Assembly: GCF_013409205.1 (NCBI RefSeq)
Contig: NZ_JACCAE010000001.1
Location: forward strand, 1,054,001 to 1,118,000
Direction of reading: 5' to 3'
Source: Janibacter cremeus
GTDB taxonomy: Bacteria; Actinomycetota; Actinomycetes; Actinomycetales; Dermatophilaceae
DNA length: 64,000 nucleotides
Under the pieces are notes generated by a model that saw only the letters and a program-made list of their open reading frames with translations, was not told the origin of the DNA and ran no database searches. Shown one piece after another: positions 9,591 to 18,414 of the stretch; the first letter of the stretch is position 1; the number at the start of each line of letters is the position of its first letter. The translations under genes were made by a program, and so were the position numbers.

Positions 9591-10897
9591 AGCAACGCAT
9601 CTCCCTTCAGCACGGCCTGCAGGAGCGATTCGGCCCGCTGCGGCGTTGTGTCGGGGTCGACCGACCCGGGTGGGCTGTAGACACGCTGGATCCCCGAGGA
9701 GACGTCACCGTAGTACTGGGTGAGCGGACGTGGGCCCGAGTCGGCCAGCGAGTTGCGGATCTGGTCGGCCATCGGGAACTGCTCGCGGATCTCCGAGTCG
9801 TCGTACACCTCGGTCCGGGCCGCTGGGTTGCCGGTGCCGAGCATGTAGGTCTTCTGACTCTCCGCCGAGGTGAGGCACGCGACCGCGTCCCACGCGGCGT
9901 CCTTGTCGTCCGAGGCGGCGTTGACGCCCATCTCGATGCCGCCGAGCGGGGGCTTGGACTCCTCGCCCTGAACCGTCTGCGGGTAGCGGGTCCAGGCCAA
10001 GTCGTCGATCCAGTCGACCTCGGCACCCTTCAGCGCGGCGTAGACGTAGGGCCAGTTGAGCATGAAGCCGGCCTGCTCGTTCTGGAACATGTCCAGCGAG
10101 GTCGTCTCGTCGGTGGAGCCGAGCGCCGGGCCCCCGACCTTGGCATCCGCCAGCTTCTGGATGACGGCGGCCGCCTCCTTGCCACCCTCCGTGTCGAGCC
10201 CGAACTCCAACTCCTCCCCCGGGGCTCCGGGGTTCTGCACGATGTGCTCGCCGGCCCCCTCGACCAAGGCGTTGATCCAGACCATGTAGCCCTCGTAGCG
10301 AGAGGCCTGCACGCCGATCTGCGAGTCGGTCTTCTTGGCGGCCTCGATCAGCTGGTCCCAGGTGACCGGCTTGCTCATGTCCAGCCCGGCCTCCTTGGCG
10401 ACGGACTTGCGGTACCAGAGCAACTGCGTGTTCGCCCAGAAGGGCGCCGCGTACATCGTGTCCTTCCAGTTCGCGTTGGTGACCGCCGGGGGGACCACGC
10501 CCTCGGTGAACTCAGACTTCAAGTCCGTCGGCACCTCGGCCAGGAACCCGGCCTCGGCGAACTCCGCGACGAAGACGGGGTCGATCGACATGATGTCGAC
10601 GCCCTCGTCGCTCGAGGCGAGCCGGCGCAACAGCTGCTGGCGCTGGTCGCTGGCGCTGTTGGGAAGCTGCTGGAAGTCGATCGTGTAGGCACCGTCGGCC
10701 TTGTCGGTGCATTCCTTGGCCAGCTGGACCTGCCCACCGCCCTCGGGGTCGGAACCGCCACCGTCGGGGTTGATCCACCAGGTCACCTGCGTGTTGCCGC
10801 TGGCGCTGCTGCCCCCGCCGCAGGCCGAGACCCCGAGTGCCACAGCGGTGGCGACGGCGGCCGCGAAGGCGACCCGGCGTCCTCGTCGTGTCTCCAC
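9587..10897 (-). CDS. Extracellular sugar-binding lipoprotein, LpqY-like
   Basis: Captures a sugar outside the cell for the ABC importer. The GTG at 10897 (GGGAG site) opens a 436-residue protein with a basic N-terminus, hydrophobic signal and lipobox VSAC (C26) followed by GGGSSASG. The mature part resembles LpqY/ThuE proteins, for example the stretches DQRQQLLRRLAS, DIMSIDPVFVAEFAEAGF and the late NPAARTEVYDD. Trehalose or a related disaccharide is the likely ligand, by analogy with mycobacterial LpqY-SugABC; maltose-type ligands cannot be excluded. Confidence 0.9.
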   Translation of the reverse strand: METRRGRRVAFAAAVATAVALGVSACGGGSSASGNTQVTWWINPDGGGSDPEGGGQVQLAKECTDKADGAYTIDFQQLPNSASDQRQQLLRRLASSDEGVDIMSIDPVFVAEFAEAGFLAEVPTDLKSEFTEGVVPPAVTNANWKDTMYAAPFWANTQLLWYRKSVAKEAGLDMSKPVTWDQLIEAAKKTDSQIGVQASRYEGYMVWINALVEGAGEHIVQNPGAPGEELEFGLDTEGGKEAAAVIQKLADAKVGGPALGSTDETTSLDMFQNEQAGFMLNWPYVYAALKGAEVDWIDDLAWTRYPQTVQGEESKPPLGGIEMGVNAASDDKDAAWDAVACLTSAESQKTYMLGTGNPAARTEVYDDSEIREQFPMADQIRNSLADSGPRPLTQYYGDVSSGIQRVYSPPGSVDPDTTPQRAESLLQAVLKGDALL

Positions 10898-11103
10898 GTC
10901 GCTCCCTTCGTCCGCGGACGCGACGAGTCGCTGAACGTCGCCTCCCACAAGACTGTCTACACCGCCGGAGTGGTCCATGACACACCAACAGCCTCACGAT
11001 TTCGTGTCGGGACGATTCCGTGACGGGCTCCGCACGACGTCAGGGCGAGTTCTGGGTGACGAAGCGCTCACGAACGCCCCGGCGACGGTCATCGGGTCGG
11101 GAC

Positions 11104-11109
11104 TACTGT
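11104..11109 (+). promoter_or_regulatory. Putative -10 box for carbonic anhydrase gene
   Basis: TACTGT lies 26 bases before the start and would give a short leader that includes the AAAGGA ribosome site at 11125-11130. No clear -35 was found. Confidence 0.35.
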
Positions 11110-11135
11110 GCAAGGACAACGTCGAAAGGAATCTG

Positions 11136-11651
11136 ATGCCCGCAACCGCCTCCGCACCTGAGGACTTCGCCGACCTGCTGTCGGCCAACCAGACCTTCTC
11201 CGAGCACTTCGAGCTCAGCGGCTTCGATGGCATCGCGCACGCCGGTGTCGCCATCGTCACGTGCATGGACAGCCGGATCGACCCGCTGGGCATGCTCGGC
11301 CTCAAGCCCGGGGACGCCAAGATCTTCCGCAATCCCGGTGGACGCGTCACCTCCGCCGCGCTCGAGGCCCTCGTCCTGGGCGTCCACCTGCTGAAGGTCG
11401 AGCGGATCCTCATCATCCCGCACACCCGGTGCGCCATGGGCAGCGCCACCGAGGACGAGTTCCGGGCCAAGGTCGGCGCCTCCGCCGGCCAGGACGCCTC
11501 GTGGCAGGGATTCCACGTCGTGCACGACCAGGTCGACGCGCTGCGTCAGGATGTCGCCGGGGTCCGGACCCACCCGCTCATCGGCGAGCGCGCGAAGGTC
11601 GGGGGCTTCGTCTACGACGTCGACACCGGCCTGCTCAACCAGAAGTTCTGA
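11136..11651 (+). CDS. Beta-class carbonic anhydrase
   Basis: Zinc enzyme interconverting carbon dioxide and bicarbonate. At 171 residues it is a short, minimal beta-CA. The zinc ligands and dyad are visible as C43-M-D45-S-R47 and H96-T-R-C99. Position 98 is Arg where many family members have Asp (HTDCG). The start ATG 11136 has an AAAGGA site. Monocistronic, divergent from the sugar ABC operon. Confidence 0.93.
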   Translation: MPATASAPEDFADLLSANQTFSEHFELSGFDGIAHAGVAIVTCMDSRIDPLGMLGLKPGDAKIFRNPGGRVTSAALEALVLGVHLLKVERILIIPHTRCAMGSATEDEFRAKVGASAGQDASWQGFHVVHDQVDALRQDVAGVRTHPLIGERAKVGGFVYDVDTGLLNQKF

Positions 11652-11701
11652 GCCACCGACCCTCGTGATGGGGGTCACACGACCCCTGCCACCATGGGTC
11701 C

Positions 11702-12775
11702 ATGACCACAGTCACGACCCCCACCCCGACATCCGACGGCATCGCCGAGCCGTGGGCGAGCGAGCAGACGATCACCTGCCGCGACGAGCGCACCGGCCTG
11801 CGGGCGATCATCGCCATCGACGACACGACGCTGGGCCCCGGCTTCGGTGGAGTGCGCTACCGCGCCTACCCCTCCACCACCGCCGCTGCGCGGGAGGCAC
11901 AGCGCCTCGCGGCCGCGATGACTCTCAAGCACGCTCTGGCCGAGCTGCCCTACGGCGGCGGGAAGTCGGTCGTCATGCTCGACGGCGAGGCTCCCGCCCC
12001 CGGGTCGCCGCAGCGCCGCGCCCTCTTCGCCCGCTTCGGCGAGATGATCGCCCGTACAGCGGGGACGTACATCCCGGGCGTCGACATGGGCACCCTCCTG
12101 GAGGACATGCAGGCCATCCGCGACGAGGGTGGTGCCCGCGCCTTCTGCGACGAGGTCAGCCCCTCCCCCTTCACCGCCCGGGGCGTCCACGCCGCCATGC
12201 GGGCTGCAGCCGTCCACCACCACGGCGAAGGGGGTCTGGCCGGGGCGCAGGTCGTCGTCCAGGGCGTCGGCAGCGTCGGCGCCGAGGTCGCGCGCCTGGC
12301 CCACGCGGACGGGGCCCGGGTGACCGTCGCCGACGTCGACACCGCCCGCGCAGAGGCGCTGGCCGACGAGCTGGGCGGCGCCGCGATCGACCCGGAGCAG
12401 GCCCCGTTCCACCCCGCCGACGTCTTCTCACCGTGTGCCGTCGCCCGCGTGGTCACCCGCGACAACGTCGCCCGCATCCCCGCCAGGATCATCGCCGGAG
12501 CAGCCAACGACACCCTCGACGAGCCGGGATGTGCGCAGGCCCTGCGCGAGGCCGGCGTCACCTTCGTCCCCGACTTCGTCGCCAACGCCGGCGGGGTCGT
12601 CCAGGTCCACGGCGGCGTCTCCGGCTGGAGCGAGGGAGAGACCCTGGCTGCGGTCGACCGGATCGGCGAGCGCGTCGGCGAGCTCCTCGCCACGGCGCAG
12701 ACGCAGGAGATCACGCCGCTGGCCGCGGCCCTCCAACGGGCATCCGCTGCCCTGGGTCGGCAGGTCGTCGCATGA
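11702..12775 (+). CDS. Glu/Leu/Phe/Val dehydrogenase
   Basis: NAD(P)-dependent oxidative deamination of an amino acid, most likely a branched-chain one (leucine/valine dehydrogenase type), from length (357 residues) and sequence style. Substrate-domain lysines K76 (MTLKHA) and K88 (GGGKSV) and the cofactor motif GVGSVG (188-193) are present. The stop overlaps the next start as ATGA, linking it to a SnoaL-like protein. The exact substrate cannot be read from sequence. Confidence 0.9.
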   Translation: MTTVTTPTPTSDGIAEPWASEQTITCRDERTGLRAIIAIDDTTLGPGFGGVRYRAYPSTTAAAREAQRLAAAMTLKHALAELPYGGGKSVVMLDGEAPAPGSPQRRALFARFGEMIARTAGTYIPGVDMGTLLEDMQAIRDEGGARAFCDEVSPSPFTARGVHAAMRAAAVHHHGEGGLAGAQVVVQGVGSVGAEVARLAHADGARVTVADVDTARAEALADELGGAAIDPEQAPFHPADVFSPCAVARVVTRDNVARIPARIIAGAANDTLDEPGCAQALREAGVTFVPDFVANAGGVVQVHGGVSGWSEGETLAAVDRIGERVGELLATAQTQEITPLAAALQRASAALGRQVVA

Positions 12776-13125
12776 GCGCCGCAGACGCGGTCCGTCGCTA
12801 CTACGAGCGCGTCGACGCCGGAGACGTCGATGGGGTGCTCGACTGCTTCACCGACGACGCGGTCTACCACCGGCCCGGCTACGCCCCGATGGTCGGGCGT
12901 GACTCACTCGCCGCCTTCTACGGGGGCGAGCGCGTCATCGCCGATGGTCAGCACATCCTGGATGCCCTGCTCGTCGACGGCGACCAGGTCGCGGTCCGGG
13001 GCCGCTTCGAGGGCACGCTCAAGGACGGCAGTGCGGCGCGCGTCGGCTTCTGCGACTTCTTCGTCCTCGACGAGCACGACCGAGCACTCACCCGGCACTC
13101 CTACTTCGACGTCCCGGCAGTCTGA
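12772..13125 (+). CDS. SnoaL-like (NTF2-fold) small protein
   Basis: 117 residues of the SnoaL/NTF2 alpha+beta barrel type, starting SAADAVRRYYERVDAGDVDGVLDCFTDD-like and ending with FCDFFVLDEHDR. Such folds act as small enzymes or ligand binders; no specific function is evident. ATGA overlap with the dehydrogenase gene implies co-translation and perhaps a shared pathway. Confidence 0.82.
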   Translation: MSAADAVRRYYERVDAGDVDGVLDCFTDDAVYHRPGYAPMVGRDSLAAFYGGERVIADGQHILDALLVDGDQVAVRGRFEGTLKDGSAARVGFCDFFVLDEHDRALTRHSYFDVPAV

Positions 13126-13126
13126 T

Positions 13127-13144
13127 CCGGCGGGCCACCGCCGG
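13127..13144. terminator. Weak hairpin between convergent SnoaL-like gene and glmM
   Basis: CCGGCGG and CCGCCGG pair around GCCA in the 42-base gap between two converging genes. Further CCGGCGG/CCGCCGG copies nearby allow alternative pairings. No T-tract. Placement suggests a bidirectional terminator. Confidence 0.35.
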
Positions 13145-13167
13145 CGGACGCGGCCCCGCCGGTCCCG

Positions 13168-14517
13168 TCACAGGGCCAGGCGCTCCCGGACGACGAGGGA
13201 CAGACGATCGGCCGTGGTCCGGGCGCGCTCCTCGGTCGCTGCCTCGACCATGACCCGCACGACCGGCTCGGTGCCGGACTTGCGCAGCAGGACCCGCCCT
13301 TCCTCACCGAGGGAGGAGGTCTCGTCGGCGACGGCCGACCGCACACCCGCGTCACCGTCGACGCGGTCCTTGTCGACGTCCTTGACGTTGATCAGGACCT
13401 GTGGCATCCGGGTCATCGCGGCCGCGAGTTGCCTCAGCGACTGACCGGTCTCGGCGACCCTCGCCGCGAGCATCAGACCGGTCAGGACACCGTCGCCCGT
13501 GGTCGCGTGCTCGAGCATGATGACGTGGCCGGACTGCTCCCCACCGAGGGAGTAGCCGCCCCGACGCATCTCCTCGAGGACGTAGCGGTCGCCCACCCCG
13601 GCCTGCTTGACGTCGATGCCGGCGGCCTCCATGGCGCGGATGAGTCCGAGATTGCTCATGACGGTCGCAACGAGGGTGTCCCCGGCGAGCTCGCCCTGCT
13701 CCTTCAGCGCGAGCGCGAGGATCGCCATGATCTGGTCCCCGTCGATCGGCTCGCCGCTCGCATCGACGGCGAGGCACCGGTCCGCGTCGCCGTCGTGGGC
13801 GATGCCCAGGTGGGCTCCGTGCTCCACGACGGCGGCCTGCAACTCCTCGAGGTGGGTCGAGCCGCAGCCGTCGTTGATGTTCAACCCGTCGGGACGGGAA
13901 CCGATGGCGTGCACCTGCGCACCAGCCAGGCGGAAGACCTCCGGCGAGACCTCGCTGGCGGCGCCGTGAGCGGCGTCGATGACGACCGTGAGGCCCTTCA
14001 GGTCCGGCTCGACGGCGTCGAGAAGGTGGCGCACGTACCGGGCCCCGGCGTCCTCCATGAAGGTCACCCGACCCACGTCGATGCCGGTCGGGTGGTCCGG
14101 CTCCTCGTCCATGGCCCTCTGGATGTCGTCCTCGACAGCGTCGGGGAGCTTGTGTCCGCCGACTGCGAAGAACTTGATGCCGTTGTCCGGCATGGCGTTG
14201 TGGGAAGCGGAGAGCATGACCCCGAAGTCGGCGTGGATCTCGGCGGTGAGGAAGGCCAGCGCGGGAGTCGGCACGACGCCGGCATCGAAGACGTCGATGC
14301 CGCTGCTGGCCAGACCGGCCACGACCGCCGCGGAGAGGAACTCCCCCGAGGCCCGCGGGTCCCGTCCGACGACGGCGACGGGGCGCCTGCCTTCCGTACC
14401 CTCGGGGTCCCGCAGGACACGCGCGGCCGCCTGGGCGAGTCGGAGGGCGAAGTCCGCGGTGATGATCTCGCCGTTGGCGAGTCCGCGCACACCGTCGGTG
14501 CCGAAGAGTCGGGGCAT
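13168..14517 (-). CDS. glmM: Phosphoglucosamine mutase
   Basis: Converts glucosamine-6-phosphate to glucosamine-1-phosphate for UDP-GlcNAc and peptidoglycan synthesis. The 449 residues begin [11 protein letters not shown] and carry the phosphoserine loop LSASHN (S105), the metal-binding loop DGDADR and the C-terminal phosphate-binding [16 protein letters not shown]. The ATG at 14517 has a GGAAGG site. Location downstream of rplM-rpsI is typical of actinobacteria and low-GC Gram-positives. Confidence 0.97.
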   Translation of the reverse strand: MPRLFGTDGVRGLANGEIITADFALRLAQAAARVLRDPEGTEGRRPVAVVGRDPRASGEFLSAAVVAGLASSGIDVFDAGVVPTPALAFLTAEIHADFGVMLSASHNAMPDNGIKFFAVGGHKLPDAVEDDIQRAMDEEPDHPTGIDVGRVTFMEDAGARYVRHLLDAVEPDLKGLTVVIDAAHGAASEVSPEVFRLAGAQVHAIGSRPDGLNINDGCGSTHLEELQAAVVEHGAHLGIAHDGDADRCLAVDASGEPIDGDQIMAILALALKEQGELAGDTLVATVMSNLGLIRAMEAAGIDVKQAGVGDRYVLEEMRRGGYSLGGEQSGHVIMLEHATTGDGVLTGLMLAARVAETGQSLRQLAAAMTRMPQVLINVKDVDKDRVDGDAGVRSAVADETSSLGEEGRVLLRKSGTEPVVRVMVEAATEERARTTADRLSLVVRERLAL

Positions 14518-14657
14518 GGTCGGGCTACCTTCCGTGGGAAAAAGATCCTGGATCAGGGTCTGCGGGCAGGCTCGTCACGATACCCGGCCGGCGGGCCGGA
14601 CCGCGGTAGGTCGAACCGGACCAGGCCCAGGAACGGCCGTCACCCCAGGGCCGGGTC

Positions 14658-14708
14658 GTGGCGTGCGGGCCGGGCAGTGGCGTGAGGGCCGGGTTGTGGC
14701 GTGGTCAT
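14658..14708. repeat. Tandem 19-bp repeat upstream of glmM
   Basis: Two adjacent copies of GTGGCGTGNGGGCCGGGNN (14658-14676 and 14677-14695) followed by a partial third GTGGCGTGG. A partial GGCCGGG precedes the first copy. Lies in the glmM upstream region, not in a gene. Confidence 0.75.
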
Positions 14709-14795
14709 GCTCAGGTTTCCCGGCCATACCCGCACTTCCCGGTCGTGTCGGGGTGTGCGTGTCCTCACGTGACCACCGTCGGCAGACGAGCACGA

Positions 14796-14832
14796 CGAAG
14801 GGCGGCCCCCACCAGGTGGGAACCGCCCTTCG
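14796..14832 (-). terminator. Terminator of the rplM-rpsI operon
   Basis: CGAAGGGCGG (14796-14805) pairs perfectly with CCGCCCTTCG (14823-14832), with extra CCCACC/GGTGGG pairing inside. It sits 16 bases after the rpsI stop. No U-tract follows. Confidence 0.8.
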
Positions 14833-14848
14833 CGTGCAGAGCTGCAGA

Positions 14849-15361
14849 TCAGCGCTTGCTGTACTGCGGCGCCTTGCGGGCCTTCTTCAGACCGGCCTTC
14901 TTGCGCTCCGGGACGCGCGCGTCCCGGGTGAGGTAGCCGGCCTTCTTCAGGGTCGCGCGGTTCAGCTCGGGGTCGACCCCGTTGAGCGAGCGGGCGACGC
15001 CGAGACGGACGGCACCGGCCTGGCCGGAGGGGCCACCGCCGTGGACGCGCACGAGCACGTCGTAGGCGCCGTCGAGCTCGAGCGCGGTCAGCGGCTCGTT
15101 GACGATCTGCTGGTGGACCTTGTTCGGGAAGTACTCCTCGAGCGAACGCCCGTTGACCTTCCACTCGCCGGTGCCCGGAACGATCCGAACGCGGGCGATG
15201 GCCTGCTTGCGGCGGCCGGTCCCGGCGCCGGGTGCGGACGCGGTCGGGCGGGCCACGGGCTCGCCGGCGGCGACCGGACCGTCGGACTCGGAGGTGTAGG
15301 AGCTCAGCTCGGGCTCGTCGCCCTCGAGGACCTCGGTTGGGTTGTCGGTGGTGTCAGCCAC
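14849..15361 (-). CDS. rpsI: 30S ribosomal protein S9
   Basis: Small-subunit head protein contacting P-site tRNA through its C-terminal tail, here ending in APQYSKR as expected. The 170 residues include an acidic, Pro/Ala-rich N-terminal extension of about 40 residues before [15 protein letters not shown], as in other actinobacteria. GTG start at 15361. Co-transcribed with rplM, 32 bases upstream. Confidence 0.97.
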   Translation of the reverse strand: MADTTDNPTEVLEGDEPELSSYTSESDGPVAAGEPVARPTASAPGAGTGRRKQAIARVRIVPGTGEWKVNGRSLEEYFPNKVHQQIVNEPLTALELDGAYDVLVRVHGGGPSGQAGAVRLGVARSLNGVDPELNRATLKKAGYLTRDARVPERKKAGLKKARKAPQYSKR

Positions 15362-15393
15362 GATAAATGCCTCTGATTCCTTCTCGGCAGCGC

Positions 15394-15837
15394 TTACTGC
15401 GCGACCTGCGAGATCGTGTAGGGGGTCGGCTGCTGGGCGGCGTGCGGGTGCTCGGCACCGGCGTACACCTTGAGCTTGCCCAGCTGCTCACGGCCGAGGC
15501 TGTTGCGCGGGAGCATGCCGCGGACGGCCTTCTCGACCGCGCGGGTCGGGTGCTTCTCGAGCAGCTCGGTGTAGTTCATCGAGGACAGACCGCCCGGGTG
15601 GCCCGAGTGGCGGTAGGCGCGCTTCTGCTCGGCCTTCGCGCCGGTCAGCGCGATCTTGTCCGCGTTGATGATGATGACGAAGTCGCCCATGTCCATGTGC
15701 GGGGCAAAGGTCGGCTTGTGCTTGCCGCGCAGCAGCGTGGCGGTCTGGCTCGCGAGGCGGCCGAGCACGACGTCGGTGGCGTCGATGATGTGCCACTGAC
15801 GGGTGATCTCACCACCCTTGGGGGTGTACGTGCGCAT
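15394..15837 (-). CDS. rplM: 50S ribosomal protein L13
   Basis: Early-assembly large-subunit protein. The 147 residues start [20 protein letters not shown] and contain the family signature [23 protein letters not shown]. The ATG at 15837 has an AGAAGG site. First gene of the L13-S9 operon. The frame stays open upstream to 16233, but that stretch overlaps the promoter and regulator region and is not coding. Confidence 0.97.
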   Translation of the reverse strand: MRTYTPKGGEITRQWHIIDATDVVLGRLASQTATLLRGKHKPTFAPHMDMGDFVIIINADKIALTGAKAEQKRAYRHSGHPGGLSSMNYTELLEKHPTRAVEKAVRGMLPRNSLGREQLGKLKVYAGAEHPHAAQQPTPYTISQVAQ

Positions 15838-15935
15838 GAGTGATGCCTTCTGCTCTCGTTGGTGCTCCGGCCCCCGTCGTCGGACGAAGGGGGTGACACC
15901 GCCGGCCACGTGGTGGCGGGGCGTCGCTGCACACC

Positions 15936-15941
15936 ATTCTA
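15936..15941 (-). promoter_or_regulatory. Putative -10 box of rplM-rpsI
   Basis: On the minus strand TAGAAT lies about 98 bases upstream of rplM. It is the best -10 match in the 240-base region shared with the divergent ArsR-like gene. The -35 is not clear. Confidence 0.4.
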
Positions 15942-16048
15942 CGGACCGGTGAAGTCTCCGAAGAAATCGGGCAAGGAGCGACGAAACCCTTGATTTCATG
16001 GGCTTGTCGACGCGGTCAGCACTGGCCCGACGACGCCACCCACGGCGT

Positions 16049-16067
16049 TTGCACAATACTTGTGCAA
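16049..16067. promoter_or_regulatory. 19-bp palindromic operator before the ArsR-like gene
   Basis: TTGCACAA-TAC-TTGTGCAA is a perfect inverted repeat with 8-bp arms, ending 11 bases before the regulator's ATG. Its position over the expected core promoter suggests autorepression by the downstream winged-helix protein. The pairing is seen directly; the binding is inferred. Confidence 0.7.
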
Positions 16068-16078
16068 TCATCGGGGCC

Positions 16079-16681
16079 ATGGCTGATCGCGATGGACCGG
16101 GCACCCGGGTCACCTCGACGCCGGCCGCGTGGCGGCTGCTGGCCCACCCCCTTCGCTCCCGGATCCTCGCCCACCTGCGCCTGCACGGTGGGGCGACCGC
16201 CGCCGACCTCGCCCGCTCCCTGGGCAGCAACACCGGCGCGACGAGCTACCACTCCCGGGTGCTGGCGGACGCAGGCCTGCTCGTCGACACCGGTCTGGGC
16301 GACGGCCGCTCGCGCGTGTGGGCCGCGGCGGCGGACGAGGAGGACGTCGACACCTCGGTCGCGGTGAGCTCGATCTCCGATGCCGACGAGCTCGCCGATG
16401 CCCTGTGGCTCGCCCACGACCACGTCGACCACCACGCCCACCGGCTCCACGGATGGATCGACGCGCAGGTCTCGTGGCCGATGGTCTGGCAGGAGGAGTG
16501 CGGCCTGGACGAGCGCGAGGTGCTCGTCGACGAGACCCAGCTGGCGGCCCTGCGCGCGGAGCTCGGCGCGGTGCTGGACCGCTACCGGCGGCGCGGCGCC
16601 GGCACACCCGGCGCGCGGCGGGTCACGGCGGTGGTCGGCCTGACCCCGCTCCCCCGCCGGGCCCGACCGCCCGGGAACTAG
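16079..16681 (+). CDS. ArsR-like winged-helix transcriptional regulator
   Basis: 200 residues with an N-terminal HTH (about 15-75: [20 protein letters not shown], then [29 protein letters not shown]). A C-terminal helical region of unknown function contains a His-rich [13 protein letters not shown] stretch. The ATG at 16079 is just downstream of the palindrome at 16049-16067, so it probably regulates itself. The stop TAG overlaps the -10 box of lepB, tying the two genes together. The ligand is unknown; the His cluster might bind metal but this is speculation. Confidence 0.83.
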   Translation: MADRDGPGTRVTSTPAAWRLLAHPLRSRILAHLRLHGGATAADLARSLGSNTGATSYHSRVLADAGLLVDTGLGDGRSRVWAAAADEEDVDTSVAVSSISDADELADALWLAHDHVDHHAHRLHGWIDAQVSWPMVWQEECGLDEREVLVDETQLAALRAELGAVLDRYRRRGAGTPGARRVTAVVGLTPLPRRARPPGN

Positions 16682-16684
16682 GCT
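16679..16684 (+). promoter_or_regulatory. Putative leaderless -10 box for lepB
   Basis: TAGGCT lies exactly seven bases before the lepB GTG and overlaps the TAG stop codon of the regulator gene. Spacing equals that at the other leaderless candidates in the window. Confidence 0.45.
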
Positions 16685-16691
16685 GACCACC

Positions 16692-17399
16692 GTGAGTCCC
16701 CGACGCGAACGCCGTGAGCTCCCCCTGGCCCTGGGCATCGTCGTCCGGCTCCTCATCGCCTTCGCGGTCCTTGCCGTCGTCACCCACACCCTGGCGCGCC
16801 CCTTCGTCATCCCGTCCGGGTCGATGGAACCGACGGTCATGACCGGCGACCGGGTGGTGGCCCAGATCGTCGGGGTCGACGGCGACGACCTGGAGCGCGG
16901 TGAGGTCATCGCCTTCGCCCACGGGCAGACGTGGCAGGCAGAGCGCATCCACGAGCCGGACGCGCTCAAGGATGCCGTGCGCACCGTCGGCGACGTCCTC
17001 GGCATCGGGCCGAGCCACCACGCGCACACCGTCAAGCGGATCATCGGCCTGCCCGGCGAGAGAGTCTCCTGCTGCGACGAGCAGGGCCGGCTGCTCGTGG
17101 ACGGCCAGCCCCTGGACGAACCGTACGTCGAGCACGAGATCCCCTTCGTGCAGGGCGAGCGGGACTGCACCGACGACGGGCCGCTCTCGGCCCGCTGCCT
17201 GCCCGAGATCACCGTCCCCGAGGGCTCCTACCTCGTCATGGGCGACAACCGGTCCAACAGCGCGGACTCCGTCGCCGCGTGCCGCGGGCGCACCGGTGAG
17301 CAGGAGTGCACCGCCCGCTTCGTGCGCGGGGACCAGGTGGTCGGCACGCTGTGGACGCGGTGGTGGCCGTTGCCTCCGGGCGACGCGCTGCGCGACTGA
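16692..17399 (+). CDS. lepB: Signal peptidase I
   Basis: Membrane serine protease removing Sec and Tat signal peptides on the outer face of the membrane. 235 residues: one N-terminal membrane segment (12-32), nucleophile S44 in PSGSMEPT, general base K115 in KRIIGLPGE, and the MGDNRSNSADS box near the C-terminus. GTG start at 16692 with no obvious ribosome site, consistent with a leaderless message. In many actinobacteria lepB lies near rplS; here it is beside truA and rplM. Confidence 0.95.
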   Translation: MSPRRERRELPLALGIVVRLLIAFAVLAVVTHTLARPFVIPSGSMEPTVMTGDRVVAQIVGVDGDDLERGEVIAFAHGQTWQAERIHEPDALKDAVRTVGDVLGIGPSHHAHTVKRIIGLPGERVSCCDEQGRLLVDGQPLDEPYVEHEIPFVQGERDCTDDGPLSARCLPEITVPEGSYLVMGDNRSNSADSVAACRGRTGEQECTARFVRGDQVVGTLWTRWWPLPPGDALRD

Positions 17400-17403
17400 G
17401 CGC

Positions 17404-18234
17404 TCACTCCTCCCGGCGCGCCCTCGTCCGGCTCGCGCGCTCGGCGAGTTGCTCCGCCGCCGGGTAGGTCACCTCGACGAGCGTGAGCCCGTGGGCGGGC
17501 ATGACCTTCACCCGTGGGTCGCGCACGCCGTCGGTGAGCACCTGCTCGGGCCACTGCGGCCCCCGGTCCCCTGCGCCGACCGGCACGAGAGCGCCGATGA
17601 GCGCCCGCACCATCGAGTGACAGAAGGCGTCGGCGAGGATGCTCGCCTCCAGCAGACCGTCCTCGCGACGCTGCCAGTCGTAGCGGACCAGCGTGCGGGT
17701 GGTCGTCGCGCCCTCGCGCTTCTTGCAGAACGCCGCGAAGTTGCGCAGACCGAGCAGGCGGGCCGTGGCGGCATTCATCGCGTCGACGTCCAGCGGCGTG
17801 CGCAGGGCGACCACCTCACGTCGGCGAAGGGGGTCCAGCCGCGCCGGGTCGTCGGCCAGGACGTATCGGTAGCGCCGGCTCGTCGCGGAGAAACGCGCGT
17901 CGAAGCCCTCGGGCGCCTCGGCGATGGAGCGCACGACGACGTCGTCGGGCAGGACGCCGCGCAGCCGGGTGAGCAGGGTGGCCAGCATCGGCCGGTCGGA
18001 GTTGCCACGCACCCGCGCCAGATCGCCCGGGTCCACGTCGAGGTGGACAACCTGCCCCAGGGCGTGCACCCCCGCGTCCGTGCGGCCGGCGACGGTGACC
18101 TTGATCGGTTCGGGCAGGCGCAGGATCCGCGTGATGGCACCGGTCAGCTCACCCTCGACCGTGCGCAGTCCCGGCTGCGCCGCCCAGCCGTGGAAGTCGC
18201 TGCCGTCGTAGGCGAGATCGAGTCGCAGCCGCAT
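17404..18234 (-). CDS. truA: tRNA pseudouridine(38-40) synthase
   Basis: Isomerises uridines 38-40 in the tRNA anticodon arm. 276 residues; catalytic D53 lies in AGRTDAGVHA, and RRYRYVLADDP and AFCHSMVRALIGALV are further family stretches. The ATG at 18234 has no ribosome site but a TACGCT box seven bases upstream (leaderless candidate). An open extension of 26 codons is not supported. Follows rplQ, as usual for the alpha operon, but is separated from it by a strong terminator. Confidence 0.95.
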   Translation of the reverse strand: MRLRLDLAYDGSDFHGWAAQPGLRTVEGELTGAITRILRLPEPIKVTVAGRTDAGVHALGQVVHLDVDPGDLARVRGNSDRPMLATLLTRLRGVLPDDVVVRSIAEAPEGFDARFSATSRRYRYVLADDPARLDPLRRREVVALRTPLDVDAMNAATARLLGLRNFAAFCKKREGATTTRTLVRYDWQRREDGLLEASILADAFCHSMVRALIGALVPVGAGDRGPQWPEQVLTDGVRDPRVKVMPAHGLTLVEVTYPAAEQLAERASRTRARREE

Positions 18235-18241
18235 GGGGATC

Positions 18242-18247
18242 AGCGTA
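18242..18247 (-). promoter_or_regulatory. Putative leaderless -10 box for truA
   Basis: On the minus strand TACGCT is followed by seven bases and then the truA ATG. Together with the terminator at 18353-18393 this makes truA an independent transcription unit. Confidence 0.45.
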
Positions 18248-18352
18248 GGCGAGGCCGGGTTGCCCCAGGACGGCCGGGAAGACCGACGCCGGCCAGGACG
18301 TGGTGCGGTCATTCGACGGCAAGCCGGTCACCACGCGGCTTTCCGGTCATGA

Positions 18353-18393
18353 CGAAGGGCGGTGCTCACCTCGTCGGTGAGCACCGCCCTTCG
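18353..18393 (-). terminator. Terminator of the alpha operon after rplQ
   Basis: A perfect 18-bp stem: CGAAGGGCGGTGCTCACC (18353-18370) and its complement (18376-18393), loop TCGTC. It begins 21 bases after the rplQ stop. No U-tract. Confidence 0.88.
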
Positions 18394-18414
18394 TCGTGCG
18401 CGGGTGAGGTCCCG

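Larger units (their letters stand above)
14518..14848 (-). other. rpsI-glmM intergenic region (331 bases)
   Basis: Contains the rpsI terminator at 14796-14832 and a short tandem repeat at 14658-14708. Presumably it also carries the glmM promoter, but no convincing -35/-10 pair was recognised. No coding sequence supported. Confidence 0.6.
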
